Part shown: one piece after another, positions 8,373 through 17,022 of the stretch | Position numbering within the stretch: the first letter of the stretch is position 1 | How the letters are laid out: the number at the start of each line of letters is the position of its first letter | DNA from: Bin87 sp965197635 | GTDB lineage: Bacteria > Chloroflexota > Dehalococcoidia > Lucifugimonadales > UBA3495 | Direction: 5' to 3' | NCBI GenBank assembly: GCA_965197635.1 | Contig: CBDANN010000008.1 | Coordinates: forward strand, 124,001 to 188,000 | DNA length: 64,000 nucleotides | Notes under the pieces: generated by a model | The model's database searches: none | What the model was told of the DNA's origin: nothing | The model's input: only the letters and a program-made list of their open reading frames with translations | Made by a program: the position numbers and the translations under genes

Positions 8373-9398
8373 ATGGTGCAACCTCAATTGCGACATCGGA
8401 ACAACGGACATTCAAATGGAACTGCGCATGACAACTCGGGCTCTGTCCTCATCACTGGCGCGGCCGGCTTCGGCGGTTCCTATCTTGCTCGGGCCTTGCT
8501 GGCCTTGGGCTACCGGGTGACCGGGTTGGACATTACGTCGCCACCCCACGCCGCGTTGCTGGCGAATGAGCTGGAACATCCCAATTTCAGCTACCTCTGG
8601 GGGAGCCTGCAGGACATCCAACCGGAAGATGTTGAGGGACATTCCGTCGTCGTTCATCTGGCCGCACAGGCTGACGCTCCGCTGGCCTTCGGCTCGCCGC
8701 GCTATACGTTGATGCAGAACATTGACGGAACGGTTGCCCTGCTGGAGGCGGTGCGCCATGCCGGCGGGGTGGAGCGTCTGCTCTTTGCCGGTTCCGGCAA
8801 CGAGATCGGCCGACCGTTGCAGTTGCCGATTGACGAAGATCATCCGCTGACGCCGCACAACCCCTATGGCTTTTCCAAGGCGGCGGCCGAACTGGCGGTT
8901 TGGACGTGGCATCGGGCCTACGGGGTCCCTGCCGTGGTGATGAGCACCGGCGTGGTCATCGGGCCGCAGATGCGCCGAGAGGTCTTCATCTTCAAGTGGT
9001 TGTGGAATGCGCTGCACGGCATTCCCATTGTCGTGGAAGGCGGTGAACAGACACGAGACGTGTCGTTCATAGACGACGTGGTGGCAGCCTGGCTGCTGGC
9101 CATCCAGGCGCCGTCGGACCAGGTGGTGGGAGAGAAATTCTTCGTCTGCAGTGAGGAGGAGCACACCGTTGCCACGCTGGCGGAATGTTGCCGCGACGCT
9201 GCCGGCTCCAGCGTGTCCATTGAGTACACGGACTACCGTCCGGGAGAGCAGGGCCAGAGAGAGGTCTTCACCGCTGAGAAAGCCCGGCGGGTGCTGGGGC
9301 ACACCCCGCGGGTGTCTGCCGTGGAAGCCATCGGCCTAACGGCCGACTGGGTGAGAAGCCTCGTGCAAGCCTCTCCAACGGAAGCGCAACCGGTCTAA
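8373..9398 (+). CDS. NAD-dependent epimerase/dehydratase (extended SDR)
   Basis: A 341-residue Rossmann protein. The NAD-binding motif VLITGAAGFGGSYLA is at residues 25-39, an acidic residue in VTGLDITSP follows beta-2, HLAAQAD is the expected cofactor loop, and YGFSK (about 165) is the catalytic YxxxK. FIDDVVAAWLLAI and AEKARRVLGHTPR are typical of sugar-nucleotide epimerases and dehydratases. The substrate cannot be told. The gene converges with and overlaps the histidine-phosphatase gene by 63 bp at the 3' ends. Its neighbours, a glycosyltransferase operon on the other strand, make a nucleotide-sugar role plausible. The start is uncertain; the RBS (GGCGG) is weak. Confidence 0.85.
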   Translation: MVQPQLRHRNNGHSNGTAHDNSGSVLITGAAGFGGSYLARALLALGYRVTGLDITSPPHAALLANELEHPNFSYLWGSLQDIQPEDVEGHSVVVHLAAQADAPLAFGSPRYTLMQNIDGTVALLEAVRHAGGVERLLFAGSGNEIGRPLQLPIDEDHPLTPHNPYGFSKAAAELAVWTWHRAYGVPAVVMSTGVVIGPQMRREVFIFKWLWNALHGIPIVVEGGEQTRDVSFIDDVVAAWLLAIQAPSDQVVGEKFFVCSEEEHTVATLAECCRDAAGSSVSIEYTDYRPGEQGQREVFTAEKARRVLGHTPRVSAVEAIGLTADWVRSLVQASPTEAQPV

Positions 9399-10004
9399 CT
9401 GCTTCCAGACAATCAGGGAGTCCAGATAATCGGGCCAGTCGAATTCGCTGGGGTTCAAACCGTACAGGCTCCCGACCAGGACTGCCAGCACCAGGTCGTG
9501 GGTGACGAAAACGCTGACCCGTCCTCTCGCCGCCAGTTGGGATTGGATCAGGTCCAGCAGGAGTTCAACACCCTGAATGGTAGCCTTCATGCCGGGCGGG
9601 AGTTCTGTCTCAGTCAGTTGGCGTTCGGCCATTGCTTCGGGCCCAATTTCCAACAGGGTGGGTCCGGCCAGTTCGGGCGCGACGACGAACGCGCCGGGAT
9701 CCCCCAGCCTGTGGTCGGCGACGGCGACGCAGTCCCAGCGGGCGCCTCTGATGATGGCTTGGGCCGTCTGCGCGCAACGCGGCAGGGGGCTTGTCAAGAT
9801 CGCGGACGGGGGCCGCGCCGATAACGCTTCGCCCAGTCTGCGGGCGGAGTCTGTACCGCGCTCGGTCAGAGGGACGTCGTTTCCGTAGGTACCCTGAGTT
9901 ATGGCCTCGCGTTCGGCGTGGCGGAGCACGAGAGCGACGTCAGTGTCGGTTGGAACGTCCGCCACCTGCGCCAAGGTGCGCTGGGCGCCGTCCACCTCGC
10001 TCAT
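9336..10004 (-). CDS. Histidine phosphatase superfamily protein
   Basis: 222 residues. LRHAERE (27-33) is the RHG-type motif containing the phosphohistidine. PLTERGTDSARRLGEAL, ILTSPLPRCAQTAQAI and FVTHDLVLAVLV (second catalytic His) complete the family pattern of phosphoglycerate-mutase-like phosphatases. The substrate could be a sugar phosphate or other small phosphoester. It is the last gene of a minus-strand operon; its start overlaps the stop of the methyltransferase gene as ATGA, indicating coupled translation. Confidence 0.88.
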   Translation of the reverse strand: MSEVDGAQRTLAQVADVPTDTDVALVLRHAEREAITQGTYGNDVPLTERGTDSARRLGEALSARPPSAILTSPLPRCAQTAQAIIRGARWDCVAVADHRLGDPGAFVVAPELAGPTLLEIGPEAMAERQLTETELPPGMKATIQGVELLLDLIQSQLAARGRVSVFVTHDLVLAVLVGSLYGLNPSEFDWPDYLDSLIVWKQLDRLRFRWRGLHEASHPVGR

Positions 10005-11695
10005 ATTGCCTCGGACCGTATCAGCGAGTTCACTCGGCCGGTGGGCCGAACGTCCTCCAACCGGAAGCTGGTTTCCGTGAGGAGTTTCTTGAAGTCGGTC
10101 AACGTGCGTTCCCTGCCGCCGGTCATCACCAGCATATTCAGGTCCAGCAGGCCGCCGGCTCCGCGGGTTGGGTCCAAAAGCAATTCGACCAGGTACAGAT
10201 GGCCGCCTTCGTCCATGGCTTCACGTGCTTGCGCCAGGATGTGGCGGGCGTCGTCGTCGGACCAGTCGTGCAGCACCCGCGCCAGGACAACGGCGTTGCT
10301 GCGCACTGGCCACCTCCGGAAGATGTCCCCGGCGACGAAACGGCAGCGTCTCGCAACGGCTTCCGGAGGAGAGAACAGATCCGAGACCTCGGGTCGGTCC
10401 ATGACAGTGGCGTCGAGGTTTGGGTACGCTCGTAGAAGCTCGAAGGCAAGTTCCCCGGTGCTGCCGCCGGCGTCGAGGATGGCGTCGTGCAGCCCAAAGT
10501 TCCAGACCTCGGGCAGGACGGCGTAGTCGTGCTTGGCGTAGGCAGCGAAGGTCCGGTGGCTGGCCAACAACTCGCCTGGTCGGTCTGACAATCGGCGGAA
10601 GAAATCTCGGTTGCCGTTCATGCCGAACGGCAGTCCGGTGCGCAGGGAATCCGCCAGATGGCGCCAGGAGTTGCTGGACTGGTCTCCCCAATGGCTAGCC
10701 GCGGCCGCCAAAGACATTCGGTGGCCTGACTTGAGGTGGGCGCCCTTCTTGGTGGGGTGGTAAACGCCGACGTTATCCCGTCGCGCCAATCCCAGTTCCA
10801 GGAGTGCCCGCAGCAGGCGAGTTCCGTTGGAGGGAGCCAATTGCAGCTTGGTCTCCACGTCGGCCGGAGACGCCGGCAACAGCTCGAACACCCCCAGTTC
10901 AACGGCGGAGCGGATGGCCTGCGTGCGCCAGACGCCCACCATATCGTTTGATAGCTCTTCCAGCGGGGTTCTGACTGGTTCCCTGAGGATGACCACAGTT
11001 TCTCCGGTCTCCCCGATGACGTTCAGTGAACCGTCGTGTCCCGCCACCCTGGCCTGCCCGTTGTAAAAGGGTTCCACGTTGCCGAAACGCGCCGCGTACA
11101 GCGGGCGGCCTGCGGTGTCCACGTGGTGCCAGCCGTCAGTGTCGGCGGCGCGGGCATAGCCCTTGTGGAACACGTCCAGGTCCAGGAACCATTTCCCGTG
11201 CAGCAGAACACCGTCCGGGTCTATGTGGGTGTGTCGTCCGTTCTCGTCCTGGACGACGGCGTAGCCGTCCCTGAAGTCTCCGACGTACCGGTAGCGTTCG
11301 GCGTAGGCTGGCCGGCCGTCGGGCAGTATGTGAAAGTACCGCCCGCTGTCGTCGCGCACGGGACACCTGCCCTCTTGGAAGTTGCCGCACCAGGTGTGGC
11401 GTTCCGGGTAGAGCGCTGCGCCGTCGGGACCGATGTGGCGCCAGCCGTCGGTGGCTTGAACCGCGGCTACGCCTTCGTAGAAGCCGAAGGTCCGGACGTA
11501 GCGGAACGGATAGGCCGGGCTGCCGTCGGCAGTGATGTGGTACGCGTCGCTACCGTCGATGACGGGCGCCCGGCCGGGCGGGTGGAACTTCAGGACCTCG
11601 GTGAAAAGAAGATTGTAGGCTGGCCGACCTTGCAACAGGTGGTGCGTACCGTCTGGTGAGACAGTGTACTCTCGCCATTCTTGGGGCGCCGTCAT
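10001..11695 (-). CDS. WG-repeat domain fused to a SAM-dependent O-methyltransferase
   Basis: A 564-residue two-part protein. Residues about 10-235 are six degenerate WG-type repeats of 34-38 residues, for example FYEGVAAVQATDGWRHIGPD, FRDGYAVVQDENGRHTHIDP and FHKGYARAADTDGWHHVDTA. Residues about 255-560 form a plant/bacterial O-methyltransferase: a winged-helix dimerisation part (SAVELGVFELLPASPADVET), SAM motif I ILDAGGSTGELAFELL, and ARVLHDWSDDDARHIL. I chose the ATG at 11695 because it overlaps the upstream stop (ATGA) and the longer frame lies inside the radical SAM gene. The methyl acceptor is unknown. The repeats may hold the substrate or a carrier. Confidence 0.85.
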   Translation of the reverse strand: MTAPQEWREYTVSPDGTHHLLQGRPAYNLLFTEVLKFHPPGRAPVIDGSDAYHITADGSPAYPFRYVRTFGFYEGVAAVQATDGWRHIGPDGAALYPERHTWCGNFQEGRCPVRDDSGRYFHILPDGRPAYAERYRYVGDFRDGYAVVQDENGRHTHIDPDGVLLHGKWFLDLDVFHKGYARAADTDGWHHVDTAGRPLYAARFGNVEPFYNGQARVAGHDGSLNVIGETGETVVILREPVRTPLEELSNDMVGVWRTQAIRSAVELGVFELLPASPADVETKLQLAPSNGTRLLRALLELGLARRDNVGVYHPTKKGAHLKSGHRMSLAAAASHWGDQSSNSWRHLADSLRTGLPFGMNGNRDFFRRLSDRPGELLASHRTFAAYAKHDYAVLPEVWNFGLHDAILDAGGSTGELAFELLRAYPNLDATVMDRPEVSDLFSPPEAVARRCRFVAGDIFRRWPVRSNAVVLARVLHDWSDDDARHILAQAREAMDEGGHLYLVELLLDPTRGAGGLLDLNMLVMTGGRERTLTDFKKLLTETSFRLEDVRPTGRVNSLIRSEAI

Positions 11696-12768
11696 TGTGG
11701 TCGTCGCATATTGCAACCCCGGCACAGGGGTTTCGCCGAGTAGTTGGCCTGGAGATGCCGGTAAGCGGCGCTCCGCCAGATGTCTTGAAGGCTCCGGGAG
11801 TTGAGATTGCCGAAGTCCCCCAGAGTGCGCCGCAGCGCATCGGGAGCGCAGCACGGGTTGAACCTCCCGTCGGCGGCCACCCGCGCTTCCTTTCCGAGGA
11901 AAGGACAATCTCCGTTGGGGGCGATGTCTTCGACAGCATACTCATCCAGGGGGAAGATGTTTTCCAGGAGAACCCGTCGCCCGTCGGGAAGACGATAGCG
12001 CTCCGCCTCGGCCTTTGCCAGGGCCACGGCGTCGTTCCACCGGGAAATGACCTCGGGACCGCGTCGCATCGACTGGTTGATCATCTCGGCCGCGTGCACC
12101 CATAGGTGGTGTCCTTTCACCCGGTCCACGCCCAACGTGGCCGCAAGTCGAACCATGGCGGGCAACTCGGCGTAGTTGACCTCCATGAAGGTGAGCTGGA
12201 AGGTAACCCGGCAGTGGTTTCCGCCACCCGCTGCGTGGTTATCCCTGACGTGGACGAAGGTCCTCACGTTCTTGAGGACGCTGTCCCAGTTGGAGCCCAG
12301 CATCACCTGCTCTTGGGTTTCCTTTGTCGCGCCGTTCCAAGACACTTTGACGTCGGAACCCACCGGCACGATGCGCTCCGCCCAGGCTTGAGCTCCGCGT
12401 CCGGGGAATGTCCCGTTGGTGGTAAGGTTCAGTTTTATCCCGTACTCGGAACACAGGTCGATGATCTCGTCCATGTGCCGGTAGAGGAGCGGTTCCCCCA
12501 TGGTGGACGGGATGACCTCCCGCAGGCCGTTGCCCGCCGCGTCTGCCAGGACACGCCGGATCAGGCCGATGTCCATGCGGCGCTTGGGCATTCCGGCGGC
12601 GCGACGGGCGCTCTGAGTGTTGCTGTAGGGCGAGTGGTCCTCGCACATGAGGCAACGCAGGTTGCAATCGTCCGGGTTGGTGTCGAAGGTGATACGCCAG
12701 GGCCCATCGAAGTCAACCGTGTCCGCGGCGGGCACATCGAATCCAGCTGGTGGGCGTTCAAAGCTCAT
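11692..12768 (-). CDS. Radical SAM/SPASM-domain enzyme
   Basis: 358 residues. CNLRCLMC (35-42) is the CxxxCxxC motif holding the SAM-binding [4Fe-4S] cluster. VIPSTMGEPLLY and LNLTTNGTF match the strands of the radical SAM barrel. The C-terminus has a SPASM-like auxiliary cluster set (CPFLGKEARVAADG, NPCCAPD, and LCRGCNMRRPQ). SPASM enzymes commonly modify peptides or sugars; related dehydrogenases and epimerases act in antibiotic pathways. Start and stop overlap both neighbours by ATGA. The product made here is unknown; with a glycosyltransferase and O-methyltransferase alongside, a peptide or sugar natural product is plausible. Confidence 0.88.
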   Translation of the reverse strand: MSFERPPAGFDVPAADTVDFDGPWRITFDTNPDDCNLRCLMCEDHSPYSNTQSARRAAGMPKRRMDIGLIRRVLADAAGNGLREVIPSTMGEPLLYRHMDEIIDLCSEYGIKLNLTTNGTFPGRGAQAWAERIVPVGSDVKVSWNGATKETQEQVMLGSNWDSVLKNVRTFVHVRDNHAAGGGNHCRVTFQLTFMEVNYAELPAMVRLAATLGVDRVKGHHLWVHAAEMINQSMRRGPEVISRWNDAVALAKAEAERYRLPDGRRVLLENIFPLDEYAVEDIAPNGDCPFLGKEARVAADGRFNPCCAPDALRRTLGDFGNLNSRSLQDIWRSAAYRHLQANYSAKPLCRGCNMRRPQ

Positions 12769-14075
12769 AAGGTTCCTCGTTTGGACAGAAGACTGGTGTA
12801 GATCCGCTCGATCTCCCGCGCGTGCTCAGCCATGTCCGGCACGTTGCCGTCGTCCGACTGCAGGTAGCCCCGGCTGCCCAGCTGCCGTGCCCACTGGGGC
12901 GCGTCGGCCAACCGCTGCATCTGGGTTGCCAGAGACGACGGGTCTCGGTGGTTGAACAAGAGACCGTTTTCCTCGTGTCCCACGTACTCCGCCATGCCGC
13001 CGTAATCGGCGGTGATCACGGGCACACCGGCCTGGAGCGCCTCGTGGATCACCAGTGGAGAATTTTCCGCCCAGATGGACGGCACGACAATGGCGTCGCA
13101 GCGGTCGAACACGTTGGGAACGATGTCCTGATTGCGGTATTCACTCATCCACTCCACCCGGTTGCCCGCGTCGCCGTCCAGCGCCGCAGCCATCTTCTTC
13201 AGTCCGACCGTTTCGACGCCGCGGTCTCGCCCCCAGATCCGCAGCCGGGGCTGGCCGGTTAGTTGGCCAAAGGCTTGGATGAGGTGGTTCACTCCCTTGG
13301 CCGGGATGTGTGTGCCGATGTAGCCAAAGGTGAAAGTCTCGTCCATGTGTCGTGCTCTCCCCGCCATTCGGTCCCGGTGAAATCCGTAGTCCAGGTAGAC
13401 GAGCTTGTCCTCGGGGAGGCCGAAATCGTCCCTGAACCGCCCCAGCAGGTAGCGGGCTGGTGCAAGGAACAGGTCCACCGCGTTGCACACCTGCCTGACG
13501 TGAGCCATGCGCCGGCTTACCCAGCCGGTCCAGTAGGCGGCGTCGAGTTCGAACGCTTCGTCATCATTGCCGAAGTAACGGCGGTAGCAGCGCACGGCGC
13601 ACTTTCGGTCATCCTGCCCGTCGCAGACTGGCCAGGATTGTTGGTCAACGTTCTCGTACATTTGGATGAACTGTCCCCGCGGGCACATCAGCCAGTAATC
13701 GTGGAGGGTCAAGACCACGGGTATATTCCGTTCCTTCGCTGGAAAAACCAGCGAGGTGGACAAGTGGTTCAGGTGCCCGATGTGCACCACCTCGGGCTGG
13801 ATCTCGTCCAGCAGACGGGCGAAGGCGTCGTCAACGGTGCGGTGGCTGTAGCCATCGCGGGCACGGGCCATGTTGATCACGTGTAACGCGACCCGTGAGT
13901 CGACGTGGTCTGTCTCCCGCTGCATCGCGTACTCGGGCAGGAAGGCGTTCTCCTGCCGCGTGAAGACGTGGACTTGGTTTTGTTCTGCCAGCGCCTGGCA
14001 CAACCCTTGGGTGTACACCTCGGAGCCGGCGTTGTATCGCATGGGGTAGCCGTGGATAACCTGGAGAATTTTCAT
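12765..14075 (-). CDS. Family 4 (GT-B) glycosyltransferase
   Basis: 436 residues from MKILQVIHGYPMRYNAGSEV, the usual GT4 start with its glycine-rich loop; the longer upstream frame lacks such features. The C-terminal donor domain has FTFGYIGTHIPAKGVNHLIQ and the EX7E region WAENSPLVIHEALQAGVPVI. A central cysteine-rich insert (LMCPRGQFIQMYENVD, CDGQDDRKCAVRCYRR) is seen in a subset of GT4 enzymes. It transfers a sugar from a nucleotide donor to an unknown acceptor in the cytoplasm. It is the first gene of the operon and its stop overlaps the radical SAM start (ATGA). Confidence 0.9.
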   Translation of the reverse strand: MKILQVIHGYPMRYNAGSEVYTQGLCQALAEQNQVHVFTRQENAFLPEYAMQRETDHVDSRVALHVINMARARDGYSHRTVDDAFARLLDEIQPEVVHIGHLNHLSTSLVFPAKERNIPVVLTLHDYWLMCPRGQFIQMYENVDQQSWPVCDGQDDRKCAVRCYRRYFGNDDEAFELDAAYWTGWVSRRMAHVRQVCNAVDLFLAPARYLLGRFRDDFGLPEDKLVYLDYGFHRDRMAGRARHMDETFTFGYIGTHIPAKGVNHLIQAFGQLTGQPRLRIWGRDRGVETVGLKKMAAALDGDAGNRVEWMSEYRNQDIVPNVFDRCDAIVVPSIWAENSPLVIHEALQAGVPVITADYGGMAEYVGHEENGLLFNHRDPSSLATQMQRLADAPQWARQLGSRGYLQSDDGNVPDMAEHAREIERIYTSLLSKRGTL

Positions 14076-14160
14076 GACGTCAAGCACCGTTGCCGCTTGG
14101 GTAGTGCGTCGGTGACGCGCTCGACAGCATAGCGCAGAACTGACCCGCTGTGGCGGCGGG

Positions 14161-14190
14161 TTGGGATCCACGCGACGGTGCTGCTATAAT
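14161..14190 (+). promoter_or_regulatory. Possible sigma-70-like promoter
   Basis: TTGGGA at 14161-14166 and TATAAT at 14185-14190 are separated by 18 bp. It points away from the minus-strand operon, into about 450 bp of DNA without a clear gene, so it may drive a small RNA or be fortuitous. Confidence 0.4.
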
Positions 14191-14208
14191 CCGCTGACGC
14201 ACACCAGT

Positions 14209-14225
14209 CGCCCCTGATCGGGGCG
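14209..14225. other. GC-rich hairpin downstream of the 14161 promoter
   Basis: CGCCCC (14209-14214) and GGGGCG (14220-14225) pair around a 5-base loop. No T-run follows, so an intrinsic terminator is unlikely. It begins about 11 bp after the expected transcription start. Confidence 0.4.
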
Positions 14226-14651
14226 GTGAGTTAGTCGTAGTCGGTCGGTGATACTTTCGTTGTGCCGGCCGAGGGGTTTTGCGCTACAAGCCGGCGTCAT
14301 CAATCTGGGACGGCGTGAGACCTGCCGAACCACGCGCTAGCGGATGCGGTGTCGCACTTTTCAGTGCAGCAGCGAGGCCGAATGGCGTCGCCGGTTCGAC
14401 GCTGCAGAGCGCTCAAGTTTCCGGCCATCCAGACGGCTCCGATCCTTTGCAGGTACCGTGTCTGCCGGCCGTGACAGGCGTGTCAGGTTCGGTGACTTTC
14501 GCACGCTTGAAGCGGTCAGCTGGAGCCCGGGTCTGGCGGCACTAATCAGAGGCTGGGTTGGCAGAAATCAAGGCGTCGGCGGTTTTCGGCGCAGCCTACA
14601 CAAACAGAACTCTGGGCCTGGAATGGAAGCACCACATCCGTTATTACTGAT
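14226..14651. other. 426 bp without a supported gene; contains the second diverged repeat
   Basis: Positions 14232-14308 are the second copy of the diverged repeat at 4823-4896, ending GTCATCAATCTGG in both. The rest has no recognisable feature and only random open frames. Confidence 0.4.
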
Positions 14652-15107
14652 CCCGAATCCACCGAAGGGATGTGGTCATGCCGATCGGACCAGAGATGAG
14701 AGGCAAGGGAAAGGGACGGTGAGGCTTTGACCTCGATAGATCTGCTCGGGTTCAGGGTGTGGCAACCACACCAAGGGAATTTGGATGGTTTGCGGTGGCG
14801 GAGATCATCAGGACAGATTGCCGGAGGAGACCGTCCGGGACCGGCCTGGGCGGATCTGCCAGGCATTGGGGGGTGTGGTGGACGGGTCAGACGCCGTCGG
14901 CGCCGTCAGGAAGGGAGTGGCAGGGAGCGCAGCTGTGCCAGAGCACCGCTGAACTGGCTTTCCCAGGCCAGTGCTGGGGGAGATGCAGTGTGAGGTAACG
15001 CGCCTTGCGGGTGAGCCGACCGGCCAGGGAGAAGAATCGTCTGCGCAGGGTCTTGGTGGGCACCGCCGCCTCGCCCAGCCCCACCGCATCCCTTCGGTGG
15101 ATTCGGG
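14652..15107 (-). mobile_element. Internally deleted IS1380 element (456 bp)
   Basis: Both ends carry the IS1380-type terminal sequence CCCGAATCCACCGAAGGGA (14652-14670 and its complement ending at 15107), as in the full element at 24699. Inside, the minus strand retains only the transposase C-terminus (TKTLRRRFFSLAGRLTRKAR, LPQHWPGKASSA) with frameshifts. No TTAA target duplication is visible, so one or both flanks have rearranged. Confidence 0.7.
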
Positions 15108-15285
15108 CCAAGGCCAGGAAGAAGGTGCGTACCAACCGCCGATCCAACCGCTCGTCCAGCCATTCCGCCAACGGCCCGATGAACAATTCCAACAGATCAG
15201 CCACCTGTTGCCCTTGCCGCTGGCCCGCTCCTTCCTGCAACATACGAAAGCCCCCTTCTGTGGTTTGGAGTTTGGACACTCCCAC
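15108..15285 (-). pseudogene. N-terminal fragment of an unidentified transposase-like protein
   Basis: The frame from ATG 15285 (or 15243) reads LQEGAGQRQGQQVADLLELF, IGPLAEWLDERLDRRLVRTF and FLALARIHR. It then runs straight into the IS1380 relic, which removed the rest. The 'LDRRLVRTF' pattern is common at the start of IS4-like transposases in GC-rich genomes. No catalytic residues survive. Confidence 0.4.
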
Positions 15286-15403
15286 TCCACCAGCAGGGGG
15301 CTTCTTATTTCAGCCCTTTCCCGAACCGATTTCCTCGTTTCCTAAAATCCGGGATGACTTATGGTGGGTCTTGGTAACCTTGACAGGGGTATGTAAGGGG
15401 TTT

Positions 15404-16580
15404 TCAAGACGGGGCATGGTGTGTGATCTCCAGGTTGGGCTTGGGTTCCGGCCAGGGTTCGGGCCGCAGCCAGACGCGGCTCCAGAGGCGCCCTTTGAGC
15501 AGCAACCGCCTGAGCCAGTCGCTGCCGTGGCGGATCACGCTGACGGTGCGCGCCGGACGGCTCCGCGGGTCCCGGTGATGGGAAGCCAGCGCTTTGGGCG
15601 GCGCCCGCAGATTGCCTGGGGCGATCCTGCGGTCCTGGGCGTCTTCCACCCGGGTGCCGTAGGCCAGGGCCAGCAGCGTCGCCACCGACAGCGCCAGCCA
15701 GTGGCGGGAGACGCGGGCCGGGTCGGTGCGCCGGGTCTGGTCCCACTGCCAGCCCAGGCTCTTGAGGGCCTTGCAGCCCAGTGCGATCCAGCAGCGCAGC
15801 GCGTACCAGTTGACGCCGACTTCCTGGGGAGGCCGAGCGGTGAGGATGATCCAGGGCTCCTCCGGCTCGGCGTACCAGACCACCAGCCGGGTGCAACGGC
15901 GCTGGGCGGTCGGGGGGCTGCCGGCGGCGCCGCGGCCGATCCAGGCCGTATCAGGGCGGGAAGCGAAGCGTTGGGCGGGCAACCGGCGTCCCCCATCGGC
16001 GCAGCAAGTGATGTTCTTCCGGTAGCGCATACCGGGATGCCAGCCCTGGGAGCGTATCTGCGGCCACAGCTTGGGACTGGCGATGCCTCGGTCGCAGAGC
16101 ACGATGACAGTCATTTCCCTGGGAACCGCCGGGGCCAGTTCCTGGAGCAGTTCCACGGTGGGGTCCATCCAGAAGCCGCGCTGGGTGGTGTGGCGGATGC
16201 GCCAGGCCACGGGGATGGCGCAACTGCGGTAGAAGGACGCTGATGACGATGGCGGTGGTCTGGTCGCCCTTGAGAGTGGGGTCGATGGCCAGAGCCAGTC
16301 GGCCGGACTGCCACCAGGTGAGCACCCAGCGCAGCAGCGGCGCGAAGCAGAGCGTAACGTCCAGTTCGGTCTGGCAGGGACGGGCCTGGTCGCTGCCGTC
16401 GTAGAGCCACTCCCGGAGATACTGGTGGAGGCTGTTCCAGCTGCCCCAGGGCGAGAGGGCCGAGGCCACGGCATTCTGGCCGGCGCTGCCGGCGAGAATG
16501 GCTCCGCAGACCCACAGGACCAGGCCGGTCAATTGTGGCTGGGAGAGGTGAGGTAAATGCGTTTCAATCGTTTTCTGCAT
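15404..16580 (-). pseudogene. IS4-like DDE transposase, frameshifted
   Basis: Starts at 16580 (MQKTIETHLPHLSQPQLTGL) and reads through LALAIDPTLKGDQTTAIVIS, with the first catalytic Asp in AIDPT. Near 16240 the frame changes and continues as PREMTVIVLCDRGIASPKLW and then the C-terminal block NWYALRCWIALGCKALKSLG, which fits the Y-R-E-K-type helix of IS4 enzymes. One frameshift separates the halves, so the copy is probably dead unless the shift is a sequencing error. Confidence 0.7.
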
Positions 16581-16595
16581 CTGATAGCATTCCCT

Positions 16596-16668
16596 GGGAA
16601 GGCGCCTGGGAAACCTCCAGCATCTGGGCTTGTCATAACCAAGATGCCGGAAACCCAGGCGCCTTCCC
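16596..16668. other. Strong hairpin in the 5' leader of the IS4-like transposase
   Basis: GGGAAGGCGCCTGGG (16596-16610) pairs perfectly with CCCAGGCGCCTTCCC (16654-16668), and inner GCATCT/AGATGC segments extend the stem. It lies inside the element between the right terminal repeat and the transposase start, so it would form in the leader RNA. Such structures can limit transposase expression from external transcripts; that role is inferred. Confidence 0.65.
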
Positions 16669-16720
16669 AAGTTAAATCAACAGCCGATTTCAGCCGTTAC
16701 ATACCCCTGTCTGGGTAACC

Positions 16721-17022
16721 CCGGCGGTGTACAGCCCTGCCGGGCGGGTTGGGTTGGTATCCGGCCGACGGTTGGCTTTTGAGTCAGACCGCAAAAATCG
16801 CCGAAACTCGTTGGCAGGGTTGTGGAAGGTGGTTGAACGGTTTGGTCAAAGTAAAAGTCGCAGAGGGATTTCTTTGGAGGGCGTCCCAATGCGACTACAA
16901 GCACCGCCGCGGGGGAGCCGTTGGGCGTTGGCCCTTGCGGGACTCCGCTGCGGTAGTGCGAATCAGTGTAGTGGATCGGTCGAAAAAAATCACGGGAGAT
17001 AGGAACGCATTTGGAGGAAATT
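16721..17022. other. 302-bp intergenic stretch, nothing recognised
   Basis: The stretch is between the IS end and the next gene. It shows no repeats or family likeness; the ribosome binding site TTGGAGGAAATT of the following gene is at its right edge. Confidence 0.4.

Larger units (their letters stand above)
15373..16720 (-). mobile_element. IS4-like insertion sequence with 24-bp terminal repeats
   Basis: Terminal repeats at 15373-15396 and 16697-16720 match at 21 of 24 positions, sharing GACAGGGGTATGTAA. The element is 1348 bp and encodes one minus-strand transposase with a frameshift. No clear target duplication is visible. Confidence 0.75.

Noticed and set aside
7930..8415. 161-codon minus-strand frame upstream of the broken unknown gene
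   Set aside because: No RBS or protein-like pattern, and it ends where the better frame of the 7429-7991 gene begins.
14155..14260. Possible tRNA or structured RNA after the TATAAT at 14185
   Set aside because: No cloverleaf, T-loop consensus or CCA could be found; only one short hairpin.
15005..16243. 412-codon plus-strand frame
   Set aside because: Runs across two transposon boundaries and is antisense to transposase reading frames.
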